NCBI RefSeq assembly: GCF_000719555.1
Contig: NZ_JOGX01000005.1
Location: forward strand, 124,001 to 188,000
DNA length: 64,000 bases
Origin: Streptomyces sp. NRRL F-5727
GTDB lineage: Bacteria; Actinomycetota; Actinomycetes; Streptomycetales; Streptomycetaceae
Direction of reading: 5' to 3'
Translations under genes and position numbers: made by a program
Part shown: positions 51,570-60,894 of the stretch, piece by piece
Layout: every line of letters starts with the position of its first letter
How positions within the stretch are numbered: the stretch's first letter is position 1
Notes under the pieces: generated by a model
Database searches by the model: none
Told to the model about the DNA's origin: nothing
The model's input: the letters and a program-made list of their open reading frames with translations, nothing else

Positions 51570-52960
51570 CGGGACGCCCCCTCTCGGACGTCGCGGGTCA
51601 GCAGGGTGAGGACGCTCTCGGCGGTGCGCTGGCCCGTCAGGACCGCGCCGTTCATGGTTCCGGCCCATTCGCCGGCGGTTTCGGAGCCCGCCCAGTGGAC
51701 GCGCCCGTGGGGCTCGCTCAGCGCCTTGCCGAAGCTCGTGGTCGCGTAAGGGGCGACGGCGGGATTGGGGCCGCCCGGGGCGAAGGGCTCCGCTCCCCAG
51801 CAGTGGTCCACGTAGTCGATCGGGGTGAGCGCCTGCGGACCGTAGAGGTCGGCGAGCTGCCGGACCACCCGGTCGCGCCGGGTCCCGGGGCCGAAGCCGT
51901 CGAAGACGCGCGGATCGCAGAAGGCCATCAGGACGCCCGGTCCGCCGGGGGCGGGGGACACGTCGAAGGTGATGAACACGGTTCCGGTGTCGGTCACCGC
52001 CTCGCCGGAACAGCCGTCGGTCCGCCAGAACGGCCTCTCGTAGGCCACGAACGCCTTGCTCAGCACGCCCATGCGCCAGGTCCGCGTGAGCCCTTCGCCC
52101 CGTTCGGACAGGGCGGGCTCGAAGGTGATGGCGGCGCGGTGCGCCGGCGAGGCCGTGACGATCGCGTACCGGGCGCGGATCTCGCCTGAGTCGGTGCGGA
52201 CGGTGACGCCGTCGTCGTCCTGTGCGATGCGGCGCACCGGTGTCTCCAGGCGCACGCGGTCGCCGAGCCGCTCCGCCACCCGCTTCGCGATCTCCTGGGT
52301 GGTCTCGACGATCCGGTCCTGCTGCTGGCCGCCCTCGACGTCCAGCATGTGGTCGAGTCCGCCCGCCGAGCGGATGTAGCGCAGTGCGTGCAGCAGGGAG
52401 ACGTCTCCCGGGGTGCAGCCCCACTGCACCTTGCTGATGACGGTCATCAGCGCACGGGTGCCGGGCAGTGCGTTCTTCCGGTCGAGCCACTCGCCGAACG
52501 AGACGGCGTCGAGCCGGCCGGCCCCCGGCGTCTCCCACGCCGCGTCCACGTCGACGGTCGCGACCAGCTTGTTCACCGCCGCCTGCATGCGCGCCATGTC
52601 CACCAGGGCCGCGGGGGAGACCTTCGGAATGGTGCCGCTGTAGGTGCGGCGCCGGCCCGCCATCCACAGCACGTTGCGGCCCTGGGCGAACTGGTCGGTG
52701 GTGGTGCACCCCACCCGGCTCGCGAGGTCCCGGACGGCGGTGTGGCGCCGGGCCACCCACGTCGCCCCGAGGTCGACCTTCACGCCGGCCACCTCGCCGG
52801 AGAGCGAGCGGCCTCCGACCCGGTCGCGGCCTTCCACGACCAGGACGGACCGCCCCGTGCTCACCAGCCGCTCCGCCGCGCTCAGACCGGCGAAACCGGC
52901 ACCGACGACCACGACGTCGACCGTGGTGCTCCCGGAGCGTGGCTCACGAGATCCGGACAT
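51566..52960 (-). CDS. Flavin amine oxidase (monoamine oxidase family)
   Basis: 464 residues. N-terminal dinucleotide fold VVVVGAGFAGLSAAERL and RVGGRSLSGEVAGVKVDLGA, then GGLDHMLDVEGGQQQDR, and the FAD-contacting VHWAGSETAGEWAGTMNGAV. Bacterial MAO-type enzymes in this group oxidise primary amines (putrescine, tyramine, cyclohexylamine) to the aldehyde or ketone with ammonia and H2O2. No cysteine for covalent FAD binding, as usual in bacteria. Start 52960 follows GGAGGCAGCC; it overlaps the hydrolase gene end by 17 bases. Confidence 0.92.
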   Translation of the reverse strand: MSGSREPRSGSTTVDVVVVGAGFAGLSAAERLVSTGRSVLVVEGRDRVGGRSLSGEVAGVKVDLGATWVARRHTAVRDLASRVGCTTTDQFAQGRNVLWMAGRRRTYSGTIPKVSPAALVDMARMQAAVNKLVATVDVDAAWETPGAGRLDAVSFGEWLDRKNALPGTRALMTVISKVQWGCTPGDVSLLHALRYIRSAGGLDHMLDVEGGQQQDRIVETTQEIAKRVAERLGDRVRLETPVRRIAQDDDGVTVRTDSGEIRARYAIVTASPAHRAAITFEPALSERGEGLTRTWRMGVLSKAFVAYERPFWRTDGCSGEAVTDTGTVFITFDVSPAPGGPGVLMAFCDPRVFDGFGPGTRRDRVVRQLADLYGPQALTPIDYVDHCWGAEPFAPGGPNPAVAPYATTSFGKALSEPHGRVHWAGSETAGEWAGTMNGAVLTGQRTAESVLTLLTRDVREGASR

Positions 52961-53879
52961 GGCTGCCTCCTTCACCCACGCGGGTCGCGTGCTGCGCGAT
53001 GTAGGTCGTGAGGGGGTCGACGAGGGACTCGGGGAGGTGATGGCCCATGCCGGGAATGACCACGTGCTGGGCCGAGCGGATCGCCTCGACCGTCGCGACG
53101 CCGCCGCTCGGGTTCACCAGGGGGTCCCGGTCGCCGTGGATGACCAGCGTCGGGGCGGTGATCCGGCTCAGCTGGGCCGTCCGGTCCCCGGAGCGCTGGA
53201 TCGCCTGGATCTGGCGCGCCGTGCCGGCCGCCGGGTCGCCGCCGCTGCGGTCCCAGCCGCGCGCCGCGATGGCCGCCTCGGCCGCGTCGTCGATGGGATG
53301 TTCCGTTCCCGCGATGTGACGGGTGAGCCTCAGATGGGCACGGACCGCCGCGGTTCTGTTCCTCGCCGGCGGGGCGGCGAGGAGCCGGATCGTCGACAGC
53401 GCCGGCTGCCCGACCTTGCGCGCCCCGGTGGTGGAGTAGAGGGAGGCCAGCGACAGGACCCGCTCGGGCGCCGTGGCCGCGATCGTCTGCGCGATCATCC
53501 CGCCCATCGACCGCCCGACCAGGTGCACCCGCGCGATCCCGAGATGGTCGAGTACGCCGACGGCGTCCTGGGCCATGTCGGCCAGCGTGTACGCGTCGCC
53601 GCGCGGACGCGCGGCGATCTGACGCAAGAGCCCGGGAGGGGGCGAGGCGACGAACGTCGACTGGCCGGCGTCGCGGTTGTCGATCGCGACGACCCGGAAA
53701 CCGCGGGCGACGAGGGAGCCGACGAACGAGTCGGACCAGAAGGTGAGGTCTTCGCCCAGTCCCGCGATGAGCAGCATCGCGGGGTCGTCCTCGTCGCCGT
53801 GGTCCCGGAAGCAGATCGTCATCCCGGACGGCAGGGTCGCGTACCGGTCGCCGCTCTCGACGGCGCTCGTCTCAGGCAC
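52944..53879 (-). CDS. Alpha/beta hydrolase
   Basis: 311 residues. Catalytic triad visible: Ser in GRSMGG, Asp in HGDRDPLV and His in GMGHHLPE. No lid signature. Between a Baeyer-Villiger-type monooxygenase gene (overlap 8 bases) and an amine oxidase gene (overlap 17 bases), so it most likely opens the ester or lactone that the monooxygenase produces. Confidence 0.9.
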   Translation of the reverse strand: MPETSAVESGDRYATLPSGMTICFRDHGDEDDPAMLLIAGLGEDLTFWSDSFVGSLVARGFRVVAIDNRDAGQSTFVASPPPGLLRQIAARPRGDAYTLADMAQDAVGVLDHLGIARVHLVGRSMGGMIAQTIAATAPERVLSLASLYSTTGARKVGQPALSTIRLLAAPPARNRTAAVRAHLRLTRHIAGTEHPIDDAAEAAIAARGWDRSGGDPAAGTARQIQAIQRSGDRTAQLSRITAPTLVIHGDRDPLVNPSGGVATVEAIRSAQHVVIPGMGHHLPESLVDPLTTYIAQHATRVGEGGSHVRIS

Positions 53880-55407
53880 GGGTGGCTCGCCTCCCGCCGG
53901 GCGCCGGCGCGGCCGCCCGGCGGGCGCCGAACCGGAGGTTCTCGTCGGCCACCGGGCCGCGCAGCGCCCTGGCGTCCTCGGGGTAGGACATCGCCATCCG
54001 CCAGGGCTTCTCGGGGCCCTGCTTGGGCAGGAGCTTCTCGCCGCGCTTGGCGTACCCGGCCTGGAGGTCCATGACGGGCCTGCGGTTCGTTCCCGGCGGT
54101 GCGACCGGAACCACCGTGTCGTATCCGCGGGCGTCCATGTGCCTGACCAGGTCGATGAAGTAGCGGCACATCAGGCTCACCTTGAGCGTCCAGGACGAGG
54201 TGGTGTAGCCGATCGCCATCGCCCAGTTCGGCATCCCGCTCAGCAGCATGCCGCGGTAACAGAGCGCGTCCGCGATGTCGATCTGGTGCCCGTCGACCAC
54301 GATGGGCATGCCGTCGAAGAGCCGCAGGTTCAGCCCCGTCGCGGTGACGATGATGTCGGCTTCCAGCTCCTCACCCGACGCCAGCACGATGCCGCGCTTG
54401 CTGAACCGCGCCACGGCGTCGGTGACGACGGAGGCCCTTCCGTCCTTGATCGCGTCGAAGAAGTCGCCGTTCGGTGCCACGCACACCCGCTGGTCCCACG
54501 GGTCGTACGGCGGGTTGAAGTGCTTGTCGACGTCGAATCCCCTGGGAAGGCGCTTGACGTTCTCGCGCCGGATGAAGGCCCGTCCTGCCTTGGGGAAGGT
54601 CCGCAGCCCCTTCACGACGGCGTGTTCGGTCCAGATGTTCTTGAACCGCGTCACGGCGTACCCGCGTTCTTCCCCGAGCAGCTTCGTGAGCGCCAGGGCG
54701 ACCTTGTCGACGCGGGGGAGCGCCATGACGTAGGTGGGGGTGCGCTGCAGCATCGTCACGTGCCGGGCGGCGCCCGCCCCGGTGGTCATGGCCGGCACCA
54801 GCGTGATCGCGGTCGCGCCGCTGCCGATGACGACGACCTTCTTGTCGCTGTAGTCGAGTCCCTCGGGCCAGTGCTGCGGATGGACGATCCGGCCCTCGAA
54901 GTCCTCCCGTCCCTGGAACTCCGGGGAGAACCCCTCGTCGTACCGGTAGTAGCCGGTGGCGGCGAAGACCCATCCCGCGTGGATCGTCCTGGTCCGGGTC
55001 GCTCCCGTGGCGGGGTCCGACGTCTGGACGGTGAGGGTCCACCGTGAGTCCGCCGTGGACCACTCCGCGCGGACGACCCGGTGGCCGAGCCTGAGGACGC
55101 GCTCCAGGCCGTTCTCCTCGACGGTCTCGTGGAGGTACTCCTTGATGAGGGGAGCGTCGGCGATCGCTGCTTCGTGGCGCCAGGGCTTGAACGCGTATCC
55201 GAACGTGTGGAGGTCGGAGTCCGAGCGGATGCCGGGATAGCGGAACAGGTCCCACGTGCCTCCGATGTCGTCGCGCGCTTCCAGTACGGCGAGCGACTTG
55301 TCGGGCAGTTCCCGGCTGAAATAGGTGGCCGCGCCGATCCCGGAGATCCCGGCTCCGATGATCACCACGTCGAACTCCTCGACGGCGTCCAACACCTCAG
55401 CTGTCAT
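53872..55407 (-). CDS. Flavin-containing monooxygenase, Baeyer-Villiger type
   Basis: 511 residues. FAD motif IIGAGISGIGAATYF, the Baeyer-Villiger fingerprint FEGRIVHPQHWP (FxGxxxHxxxWP) and NADPH motif VVIGSGATAITLVPAM. Converts a ketone to an ester or lactone using NADPH and O2; the motif alone does not exclude other FMO-type oxygenations. First gene of a minus-strand operon with its own promoter block (55408-55520) and GAGGAAAC ribosome site. C-terminus is alanine/arginine rich. Confidence 0.9.
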   Translation of the reverse strand: MTAEVLDAVEEFDVVIIGAGISGIGAATYFSRELPDKSLAVLEARDDIGGTWDLFRYPGIRSDSDLHTFGYAFKPWRHEAAIADAPLIKEYLHETVEENGLERVLRLGHRVVRAEWSTADSRWTLTVQTSDPATGATRTRTIHAGWVFAATGYYRYDEGFSPEFQGREDFEGRIVHPQHWPEGLDYSDKKVVVIGSGATAITLVPAMTTGAGAARHVTMLQRTPTYVMALPRVDKVALALTKLLGEERGYAVTRFKNIWTEHAVVKGLRTFPKAGRAFIRRENVKRLPRGFDVDKHFNPPYDPWDQRVCVAPNGDFFDAIKDGRASVVTDAVARFSKRGIVLASGEELEADIIVTATGLNLRLFDGMPIVVDGHQIDIADALCYRGMLLSGMPNWAMAIGYTTSSWTLKVSLMCRYFIDLVRHMDARGYDTVVPVAPPGTNRRPVMDLQAGYAKRGEKLLPKQGPEKPWRMAMSYPEDARALRGPVADENLRFGARRAAAPAPGGRRATRA

Positions 55408-55520
55408 GGCGTTTCCTCGCTGTTCCTGTGGCGGTTACCTCACTGTCGCGAGCCGCGACCGCCTGCGAGAACGACAGCGGGCACCTCCTTCGCCGGGGCT
55501 CGGTGCACGATGCACAGGCG
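55408..55520 (-). promoter_or_regulatory. Conserved promoter block, site 2 (monooxygenase operon)
   Basis: In gene direction: CTGTGCATCGTGCACCG (palindrome GTGCATCGTGCAC at 55503-55515), GGTGCCCGCTGTCGTTCTC, then a GACAGTGAGGTAACCGCCAC part reaching the ribosome site GAGGAAACGCC. Nearly identical to site 1. Confidence 0.8.
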
Positions 55521-56023
55521 GACCGGGCCGCTGCGCCCGTACGGTGTCCGACGTTCGGGCGGGGGCCCCGGCCGCGCCTGCGGCCCGGCCCTTCCGGGAG
55601 CAGGGCGGCCGGATCCCGCCGCCCGGCGGACGGTCGTGCCGCAGCCATGACGGAAGCAGGACCGGCGCGGTAGAGGTTTACTCCCGGCGTTTAGTGGTAC
55701 TAAACGTCTCGTCGTGGTCGTGCGCAGAGGACGTACCCGCTGTCGTCACGACCTCGCTGCGCGTCGCGCCCCCCCCGGTTGTGTCGAGCCGCAGGGGAAT
55801 CGCCGCCGTCGCTCCCGTGATCGCGGCCGAGCGGAAGCGGCCGACGACCCGGAACCCGCACGGGGCCACGTCTTCTCGGGCGGCAGGAGCCGCCTCCCGC
55901 CGCTCCGGCCCAGCCACCGTGAGGAAGCCGCACCCGTTCGTGCGCGCAGGCGCACCGCTCCACGCACTCCTTCACCCACCCATGACGAGCCGGTACCGGC
56001 CCGTGAGCCGAAAGGTGATCGCG
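55521..56023. other. Upstream region of the permease gene, no intact gene
   Basis: About 500 bases. It holds motif 2 (55676-55705) and, at about 55723-55762, a short stretch encoding DVPAVVTTSLRV that resembles EPAVVTTSPRV in the downstream oxidoreductase (58336-58371), a possible gene relic. No complete gene or ribosome-site-backed frame seen. Confidence 0.5.
55676..55705. promoter_or_regulatory. Motif 2 operator (permease gene)
   Basis: GTTTAGTGGTACTAAAC (55689-55705), a palindrome with GTTTA/TAAAC arms, preceded at 55676 by the half-site GTTTACTCCC. The same 17-bp pattern, with two changes, lies before the PucR gene at 61088. Confidence 0.7.
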
Positions 56024-57472
56024 ATGACCGACCTCTCCAAGACAGGGCACGCCGAAGCACCCGGCGGTGCAGCGGGATCGGGCAACCCGCTCCACCGCGG
56101 GCTCGGCGTGTCGCAGATCGTGTTCATGGTCGTCGCGGCGGCGGCACCGCTCGGCCTCGTGGCCGGCGGGGTGCCGCTCGCCTTCGCCGTGAGCGGCAGC
56201 CCGGGAATGCCGCTGTACTTCGCGCTGTCCACCGTGCTGCTGCTGGTCTTCGCGGTCGGCTTCACGCTGATGGCCGGACGGGTACGCGACGCGGGGGCCT
56301 TCTACGCCTACGTCCAGGCGGGGCTGGGCCGGATCCCCGGTCTCTCGGCGGCGACCCTCGCGCTCTTCTCCTACACGCTGCTTCTCGTCGGGGTGAACGC
56401 CTATGTTGGGGTCGCGACGAGCAACGTCATCGAGCGGTACGCCGACGTCGGCTCCCCGTGGTGGGCCTGGGCGCTCGTCTCGCTCGGCGTCATCGCCTTC
56501 CTCGGCTACCGCGACATCGAGTTGAGCGCCAAGGTGCTCGGTGCCGTGCTGGTGCTGGAGTCCCTGCTGCTCCTGGTCCTGGACCTCGGCATCGTGGGCC
56601 ACGGCGGCGCCCACGGCCTGACGGCCGAGCCGGTGTCGCCCTCGATCGTGGGCACCGGCTCCCTGGGCCTCGGCGTCATGTTCGCCCTCTTCGGGTTCAT
56701 CGGCTTCGAGGCGACGGCGGTGTTCCGCAACGAGGCGAAGGACCCCGACGTCACGGTCCCGCGGGCGACGTACGTCGCGATCCTGGTGATCGGAGCCTTC
56801 TACTCGTTCACCGTGTGGGCGATCGTGGTGGGTTCCGGCGTCGACGCCGTGGTCGGAGCCGCGCAGGCCGACCCCGAGGGCCTGGTCCTCACGCTGACGC
56901 GGAGCTACGTGGGGTCCGTCTGGGCCGACGCCATGCAACTCCTGCTGATCACCAGCCAGTTCGCTTGCGTACTGGCCTTTCACAACGTCGTGACGCGCTA
57001 CCAGTTCGCGCTGGCCCGGGCCGGCGCGCTTCCGGCGTCGCTGAGCGTCGTCCACCCCCGGCACCGCGCGCCGTCGGCGTCCTCGGCCGTCGCCTCGGCG
57101 GTCGCGTTCGTCACCACGCTCGTCGTCGCCTCGCTCGGCCTCGACCCGATCGGGGACCTCTACGCCTGGTTCTCCGGTGCCGCCACCCTCGGCATCGTCC
57201 TGCTGATGGCGGCCACCAGCCTCGCCGTCATCGGCTTCTTCCGTCGCGCCGACGGGCGGCAGTCGGTGTGGCGGACGGTCGCGGCCCCGGCCGTCGCCTT
57301 CCTCGGCCTGGCCTGCGTGGTCTGCCTGATGGTCGCCAACTTCCCGCTCCTCGTCGGCACCACCACCGGTGCCTGGGTGATCGGCGGCCTCGTCGCCCTC
57401 TCGGCCGTGGCCGGCGCGGTGCAGGCCCTCGTCCTGCGCGCGCGCCGACCGGCTGTCTACGAGCGACTCTGA
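56024..57472 (+). CDS. APC-family amino acid/amine permease
   Basis: 482 residues, about 12 membrane helices. Start VSQIVFMVVAAAAPLG and FALFGFIGFEATAVFRNEAKDPDVTVPRA (only part quoted: FGFIGFEATAVFRNEAKDP) are APC signatures. Imports an amino acid or amine at the cell membrane, probably the substrate of the nearby oxidases. Start 56024 has AAAGG eight bases before. Motif 2 lies about 320 bases upstream. Confidence 0.9.
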   Translation: MTDLSKTGHAEAPGGAAGSGNPLHRGLGVSQIVFMVVAAAAPLGLVAGGVPLAFAVSGSPGMPLYFALSTVLLLVFAVGFTLMAGRVRDAGAFYAYVQAGLGRIPGLSAATLALFSYTLLLVGVNAYVGVATSNVIERYADVGSPWWAWALVSLGVIAFLGYRDIELSAKVLGAVLVLESLLLLVLDLGIVGHGGAHGLTAEPVSPSIVGTGSLGLGVMFALFGFIGFEATAVFRNEAKDPDVTVPRATYVAILVIGAFYSFTVWAIVVGSGVDAVVGAAQADPEGLVLTLTRSYVGSVWADAMQLLLITSQFACVLAFHNVVTRYQFALARAGALPASLSVVHPRHRAPSASSAVASAVAFVTTLVVASLGLDPIGDLYAWFSGAATLGIVLLMAATSLAVIGFFRRADGRQSVWRTVAAPAVAFLGLACVVCLMVANFPLLVGTTTGAWVIGGLVALSAVAGAVQALVLRARRPAVYERL

Positions 57473-57512
57473 GCGACGTGCCGGTCAGCTCATGAGCGCA
57501 AGGGCGCGGCCG

Positions 57513-57568
57513 GTCTGTGCACCGTGCACCGCCCTCGGAGGAAGCCGGTGCCCGGTGTCGTTCTCACC
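57513..57568 (+). promoter_or_regulatory. Conserved promoter block, site 3 (oxidoreductase operon)
   Basis: CTGTGCACCGTGCACCG (palindrome GTGCACCGTGCAC at 57517-57529, fully symmetric here) followed by GGTGCCCGGTGTCGTTCTC. Same order and spacing as sites 1 and 2 but on the plus strand, 150 bases before the operon it faces. Confidence 0.75.
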
Positions 57569-57678
57569 ACGGCCGTGGCCTGTGACGGTGGGGTACCAGG
57601 CAACCGCCACCGGCGAAGTCAGGTTTCGCCGAGCACCGTGTCGTGGGCGGGCCGACCGAGGCGCCCGAGGGAGTGACG

Positions 57679-58791
57679 TTGAAGATTCGGACTGTCGTGG
57701 TGGGGCTCGGCGCCACCGGCCGGGCCATCGCCTCCTCCCTGCTGCGACGCGCGGACGTGGAGATCGTGGGAGCGGCGGACCGGGACCCCCGCGTGGTCGG
57801 TCAGGACCTCGGAGTGCTCCTCGGCGGCGTCGCGAACGGTGTCGTCGTCGTGAGCGACCCGGCCGAGCTGCCCGCCGCCGACCTCGCGATCGTGGCGACC
57901 GTCTCGGATCTGCACAGGGCGGCCGACGTCCTGCTGCCGCTGCTGGAGCGTTCGTACAACGTCCTGAGCATCTGCGAAGAGCTGGCCCATCCATGGCGGA
58001 GCCACCCCGATCTGGCCCGGCGGCTCGACGACACGGCGAAGGCACACGGCGTGACCGTCCTGGGCAGCGGGGCGAACCCGGGCGTCCTGATGGACACCCT
58101 TCCCCTCCTCCTGACCGCACTGACCCAGCGTGTGGAGAGCGTGCGGATCCGCCGGCGGACCGACATGTCACGCTACGGCGCGATCCTGGCGAAGTTCGGC
58201 CTCGGTCTGACCCCGCGCGAGTTCGCGACGGCTCGCAGCCGTGGCGAGGTCGTCGGCCACCACGGCTTCGAGCAGGCCATCGGGGCGCTCGCGGCAGGGC
58301 TCGGATGGGATCTCGACTCGGTGGACGTGGGAGAGGTCGAACCCGCCGTCGTGACGACTTCGCCGCGCGTCGGGGACCACATGCGTATCGAACCGGGACA
58401 GATCGCGGCGGTCACGCACGCCGCCCGGGGCGTGCTCAAGGGCGACGTGGTGATCGATCTGGAGATCACGTTCGGGTTCTTCGAGCCGGCCGACGAGACG
58501 GCCGCGGGCGACGACTACCGGATCGTCGGAGAGGAGCAGGTCGTCGGCCTCCGTTCCTCCGTGGGCTTCGACTCCTTCCTCAGCACCGTCGCGGCGGCGG
58601 TCAACGCCTCCGCCGCGGTCGTCGAGGCGCGTCCCGGTCTCCTGTCGATGGGGGACCTGCCCGCGCGCTCGGTCGCGGCCAAGGGAGAGCGGCGAGCGGG
58701 CCGGGCCTCGCTCGGGGCCACGCATTCTCGGGACCGAGAGAGCACGACGTGGGGCGGACGCCCCACCTGGAAGGAGAGCGGGACAGCATGA
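57679..58791 (+). CDS. DapB-like NAD(P)-dependent oxidoreductase (2,4-diaminopentanoate dehydrogenase-like)
   Basis: 370 residues from a TTG with GAGGGAG at good spacing; GTG 57673 and 57643 are alternatives. Rossmann start TVVVGLGATGRAIASSLL; the central GSGANPGVLMDTLPLLLTAL is typical of DapB-fold dehydrogenases such as 2,4-diaminopentanoate dehydrogenase. It may remove an amino group from an amino acid by oxidation. Stop overlaps the flavin oxidase start by four bases. The C-terminal 50 residues are arginine-rich and unlike the family. Confidence 0.75.
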   Translation: MKIRTVVVGLGATGRAIASSLLRRADVEIVGAADRDPRVVGQDLGVLLGGVANGVVVVSDPAELPAADLAIVATVSDLHRAADVLLPLLERSYNVLSICEELAHPWRSHPDLARRLDDTAKAHGVTVLGSGANPGVLMDTLPLLLTALTQRVESVRIRRRTDMSRYGAILAKFGLGLTPREFATARSRGEVVGHHGFEQAIGALAAGLGWDLDSVDVGEVEPAVVTTSPRVGDHMRIEPGQIAAVTHAARGVLKGDVVIDLEITFGFFEPADETAAGDDYRIVGEEQVVGLRSSVGFDSFLSTVAAAVNASAAVVEARPGLLSMGDLPARSVAAKGERRAGRASLGATHSRDRESTTWGGRPTWKESGTA

Positions 58792-60152
58792 GGACCGACA
58801 ACACGAAGTACAGCAGCTTCACCGGCTGGATCGACCCGCCGGCCGACGTGCAGCCCGCGCTGGACGGCGACCTGACCTGCGACATCGCCGTCATCGGCGG
58901 CGGCATGGGTGGCATGGCGGCTGCGCTGCGCCTCGCGGAGCGCGACCAGGACGTCGTCCTGCTGGAGGCCGAGTTCTGCGGCTACGGCTCGGCCTCGCGC
59001 AACGGCGGGCAGATCGCCGGGGCGCCGGGCGGCGACCTGCGGATGCTCAGCCTCCAGTCCCCGAAGAAGATGCCGGTCATGGCCAGACTGGCGGAGCACG
59101 CGGGCCGCTACGTGGAAGACCTCATCAAGAGGCACGACATCGACTGCGACTACGTGGCGAACGGCCTGGTGTGGGGTGCGGTCTCACCCCTCATGATGCT
59201 CAGGGTGCGTACCCAGGCGGCCATCCTGCGCGCCTTCGGTGGGGGCGGGACCGTCGGCAGCAGAGAGGAGCTCGGCCTCCCCGCCGGCTTCGTGGGCGGG
59301 ATGCGGGAATCCATCGGCGGGATGCTGAACCCGGGCAAGCTCGCCCGTGGTGTGCGCCGCGCACTGCTCGCCTCCTCGGCCAGGGTCTTCGAGCGGACGC
59401 GGGTGAGCGATGTCCGGCGCACGGGCGGCATCGTCGAGATCACGACACCGCACGGCACGGTGCGGGCCGACAAGGTGCTGCTCGCGACCAGCGTCTACGG
59501 CGGCGAGTGGGACATCACGCCCAAGAACCTCGCGACGCCGCTGTACGTCATCGAGATCGAGTCGGAACCCATCGCGCCGGAGCGGCTCGCCGCGCTGGAC
59601 TGGACCAGCCGGTCCGGCATCATCACCCAGCACCAGTTGATGACCCACTACCGGCTCACCGAGCGCAACACCATCGTCTGCGGGGTCCGCACAGCGCAGC
59701 GAGGCCAGACCTACCCGCTCCCGGACCGGGTCCCGGACCCCGCTGTCGTGCGGGACATGGGGAAGGATCTGGCCAACCGGTTCCCGTCGCTGTCCGACGT
59801 GGCCATCGAGCGGGCCTGGGGCGGTTGGATCGGCATCAGCCCGGACTGGCTGTCGGTCGCCGGGCAGGTGGGTGACAACGTCTTCTACGCGATGGCCTGC
59901 AACGGCCACGGCCTCTGCCAGGTGCCGTACGTGACCCATCAGCTCGCCGACTACATCGTCGACGGCGAGATGCCGGAGGACCTCGCCGGCATCTGGTCGG
60001 ACGCCCCGAAGTACTCGCCGTCGATGTCGCTGTTGCTGCAGCCGTTCGTCCTCCGGGCCGTCTGGGGGCTGGACCGGTTCAACGACTTCTTCAACGGCAG
60101 CAGGACACGGGCCCGGCGGGCGCTCCGTCGTGGCAGGCGCGGGGGTTCCTGA
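58788..60152 (+). CDS. FAD-dependent amine/amino-acid oxidase (DadA/PuuB-like)
   Basis: 454 residues. Opening CDIAVIGGGMGGMAAALRLAE; ASRNGGQIAG active-site loop; C-terminal GWIGISPDWLSVAGQVGDNVF and CNGHGLCQVPY, as in gamma-glutamylputrescine oxidase/DadA-type enzymes. Oxidises an amine or a D-amino acid. Coupled (ATGA) to the DapB-like gene. With the permease upstream it forms a transport-oxidation module. Confidence 0.9.
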   Translation: MRTDNTKYSSFTGWIDPPADVQPALDGDLTCDIAVIGGGMGGMAAALRLAERDQDVVLLEAEFCGYGSASRNGGQIAGAPGGDLRMLSLQSPKKMPVMARLAEHAGRYVEDLIKRHDIDCDYVANGLVWGAVSPLMMLRVRTQAAILRAFGGGGTVGSREELGLPAGFVGGMRESIGGMLNPGKLARGVRRALLASSARVFERTRVSDVRRTGGIVEITTPHGTVRADKVLLATSVYGGEWDITPKNLATPLYVIEIESEPIAPERLAALDWTSRSGIITQHQLMTHYRLTERNTIVCGVRTAQRGQTYPLPDRVPDPAVVRDMGKDLANRFPSLSDVAIERAWGGWIGISPDWLSVAGQVGDNVFYAMACNGHGLCQVPYVTHQLADYIVDGEMPEDLAGIWSDAPKYSPSMSLLLQPFVLRAVWGLDRFNDFFNGSRTRARRALRRGRRGGS

Positions 60153-60285
60153 GGGCCGGGCGACGGCTGCTCCGTGACGACGCGGGGTGAGAGCGCCACC
60201 CGCTACGACGAGACCGCCGGGTCCTGCGAGACAGCCGCCGCCCCCGCACCACTCCTGACGCGGGCCCGGCATGCGACGACAGGAT

Positions 60286-60894
60286 CTAGGCGGGCCCTCG
60301 CGCGGCGCGCGGCAGGGGAGGCGACAGGACCCAGAGGACCTCGCTCACCGTCGTACCCGGATTGTCGAACTGGTGAAGCGTCCGGCCGGAGAACGACGTG
60401 GACGCCCCTTCCGACAGCATCCGGGTCTCGCCCCCGACGATCAGACGGGTCGAACCGCTCAGCCCCATCGCGAAGATCGTGGCAGTGTCGAGCCGATAGG
60501 GGCCTCCGGTGCCCCCGCCCGGCTCGATCACGGAACGGAAGACCTGGAACGCCGTGGCGCCGGCGGGCGTGAGCAGGTACTCGGCCACGCCCTCACCGCC
60601 CATGCCGATCCGGCTTCCGCCGTCCACGACCTGCTCGTCGGGGTACGCGAACAGCTCCCCGACCCCGATCCGCAGCACCTCGCAGACGCGCAGCAACGTG
60701 GGGACGGACACGCTGGTGAGCCCACGCTCCAACTGGCTCAGAAAGCCCTTGGTGACCTCTGCCCGGTGCGCGACCTCCGTCAACGACAGGCCGCGGTCGA
60801 GCCTGATCCTCCGCAGCTGCGCGCCGGTGGACGCTTCGAGGGCGGCGGCGCCCCGTTCCGCTCCGTCTGCTGTCCCGCCGTCACCGATGGACAT
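60286..60894 (-). CDS. XRE-family regulator with cupin domain (PuuR-like)
   Basis: 202 residues. Helix-turn-helix near 30-85 (LRRIRLDRGLSLTEVAHRA, KGFLSQLERG) and a cupin sensor domain in the C-terminal 100 residues (FRSVIEPGGGTGG, HQFDNPGTT). PuuR-like proteins repress polyamine or amino-acid catabolic genes and bind the substrate in the cupin. Divergent from the PucR gene; a candidate reader of the GTGCAYCGTGCAC palindromes, although this is a guess. Start 60894 has only a weak GAGCA-type site. Confidence 0.88.
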   Translation of the reverse strand: MSIGDGGTADGAERGAAALEASTGAQLRRIRLDRGLSLTEVAHRAEVTKGFLSQLERGLTSVSVPTLLRVCEVLRIGVGELFAYPDEQVVDGGSRIGMGGEGVAEYLLTPAGATAFQVFRSVIEPGGGTGGPYRLDTATIFAMGLSGSTRLIVGGETRMLSEGASTSFSGRTLHQFDNPGTTVSEVLWVLSPPLPRAARGPA

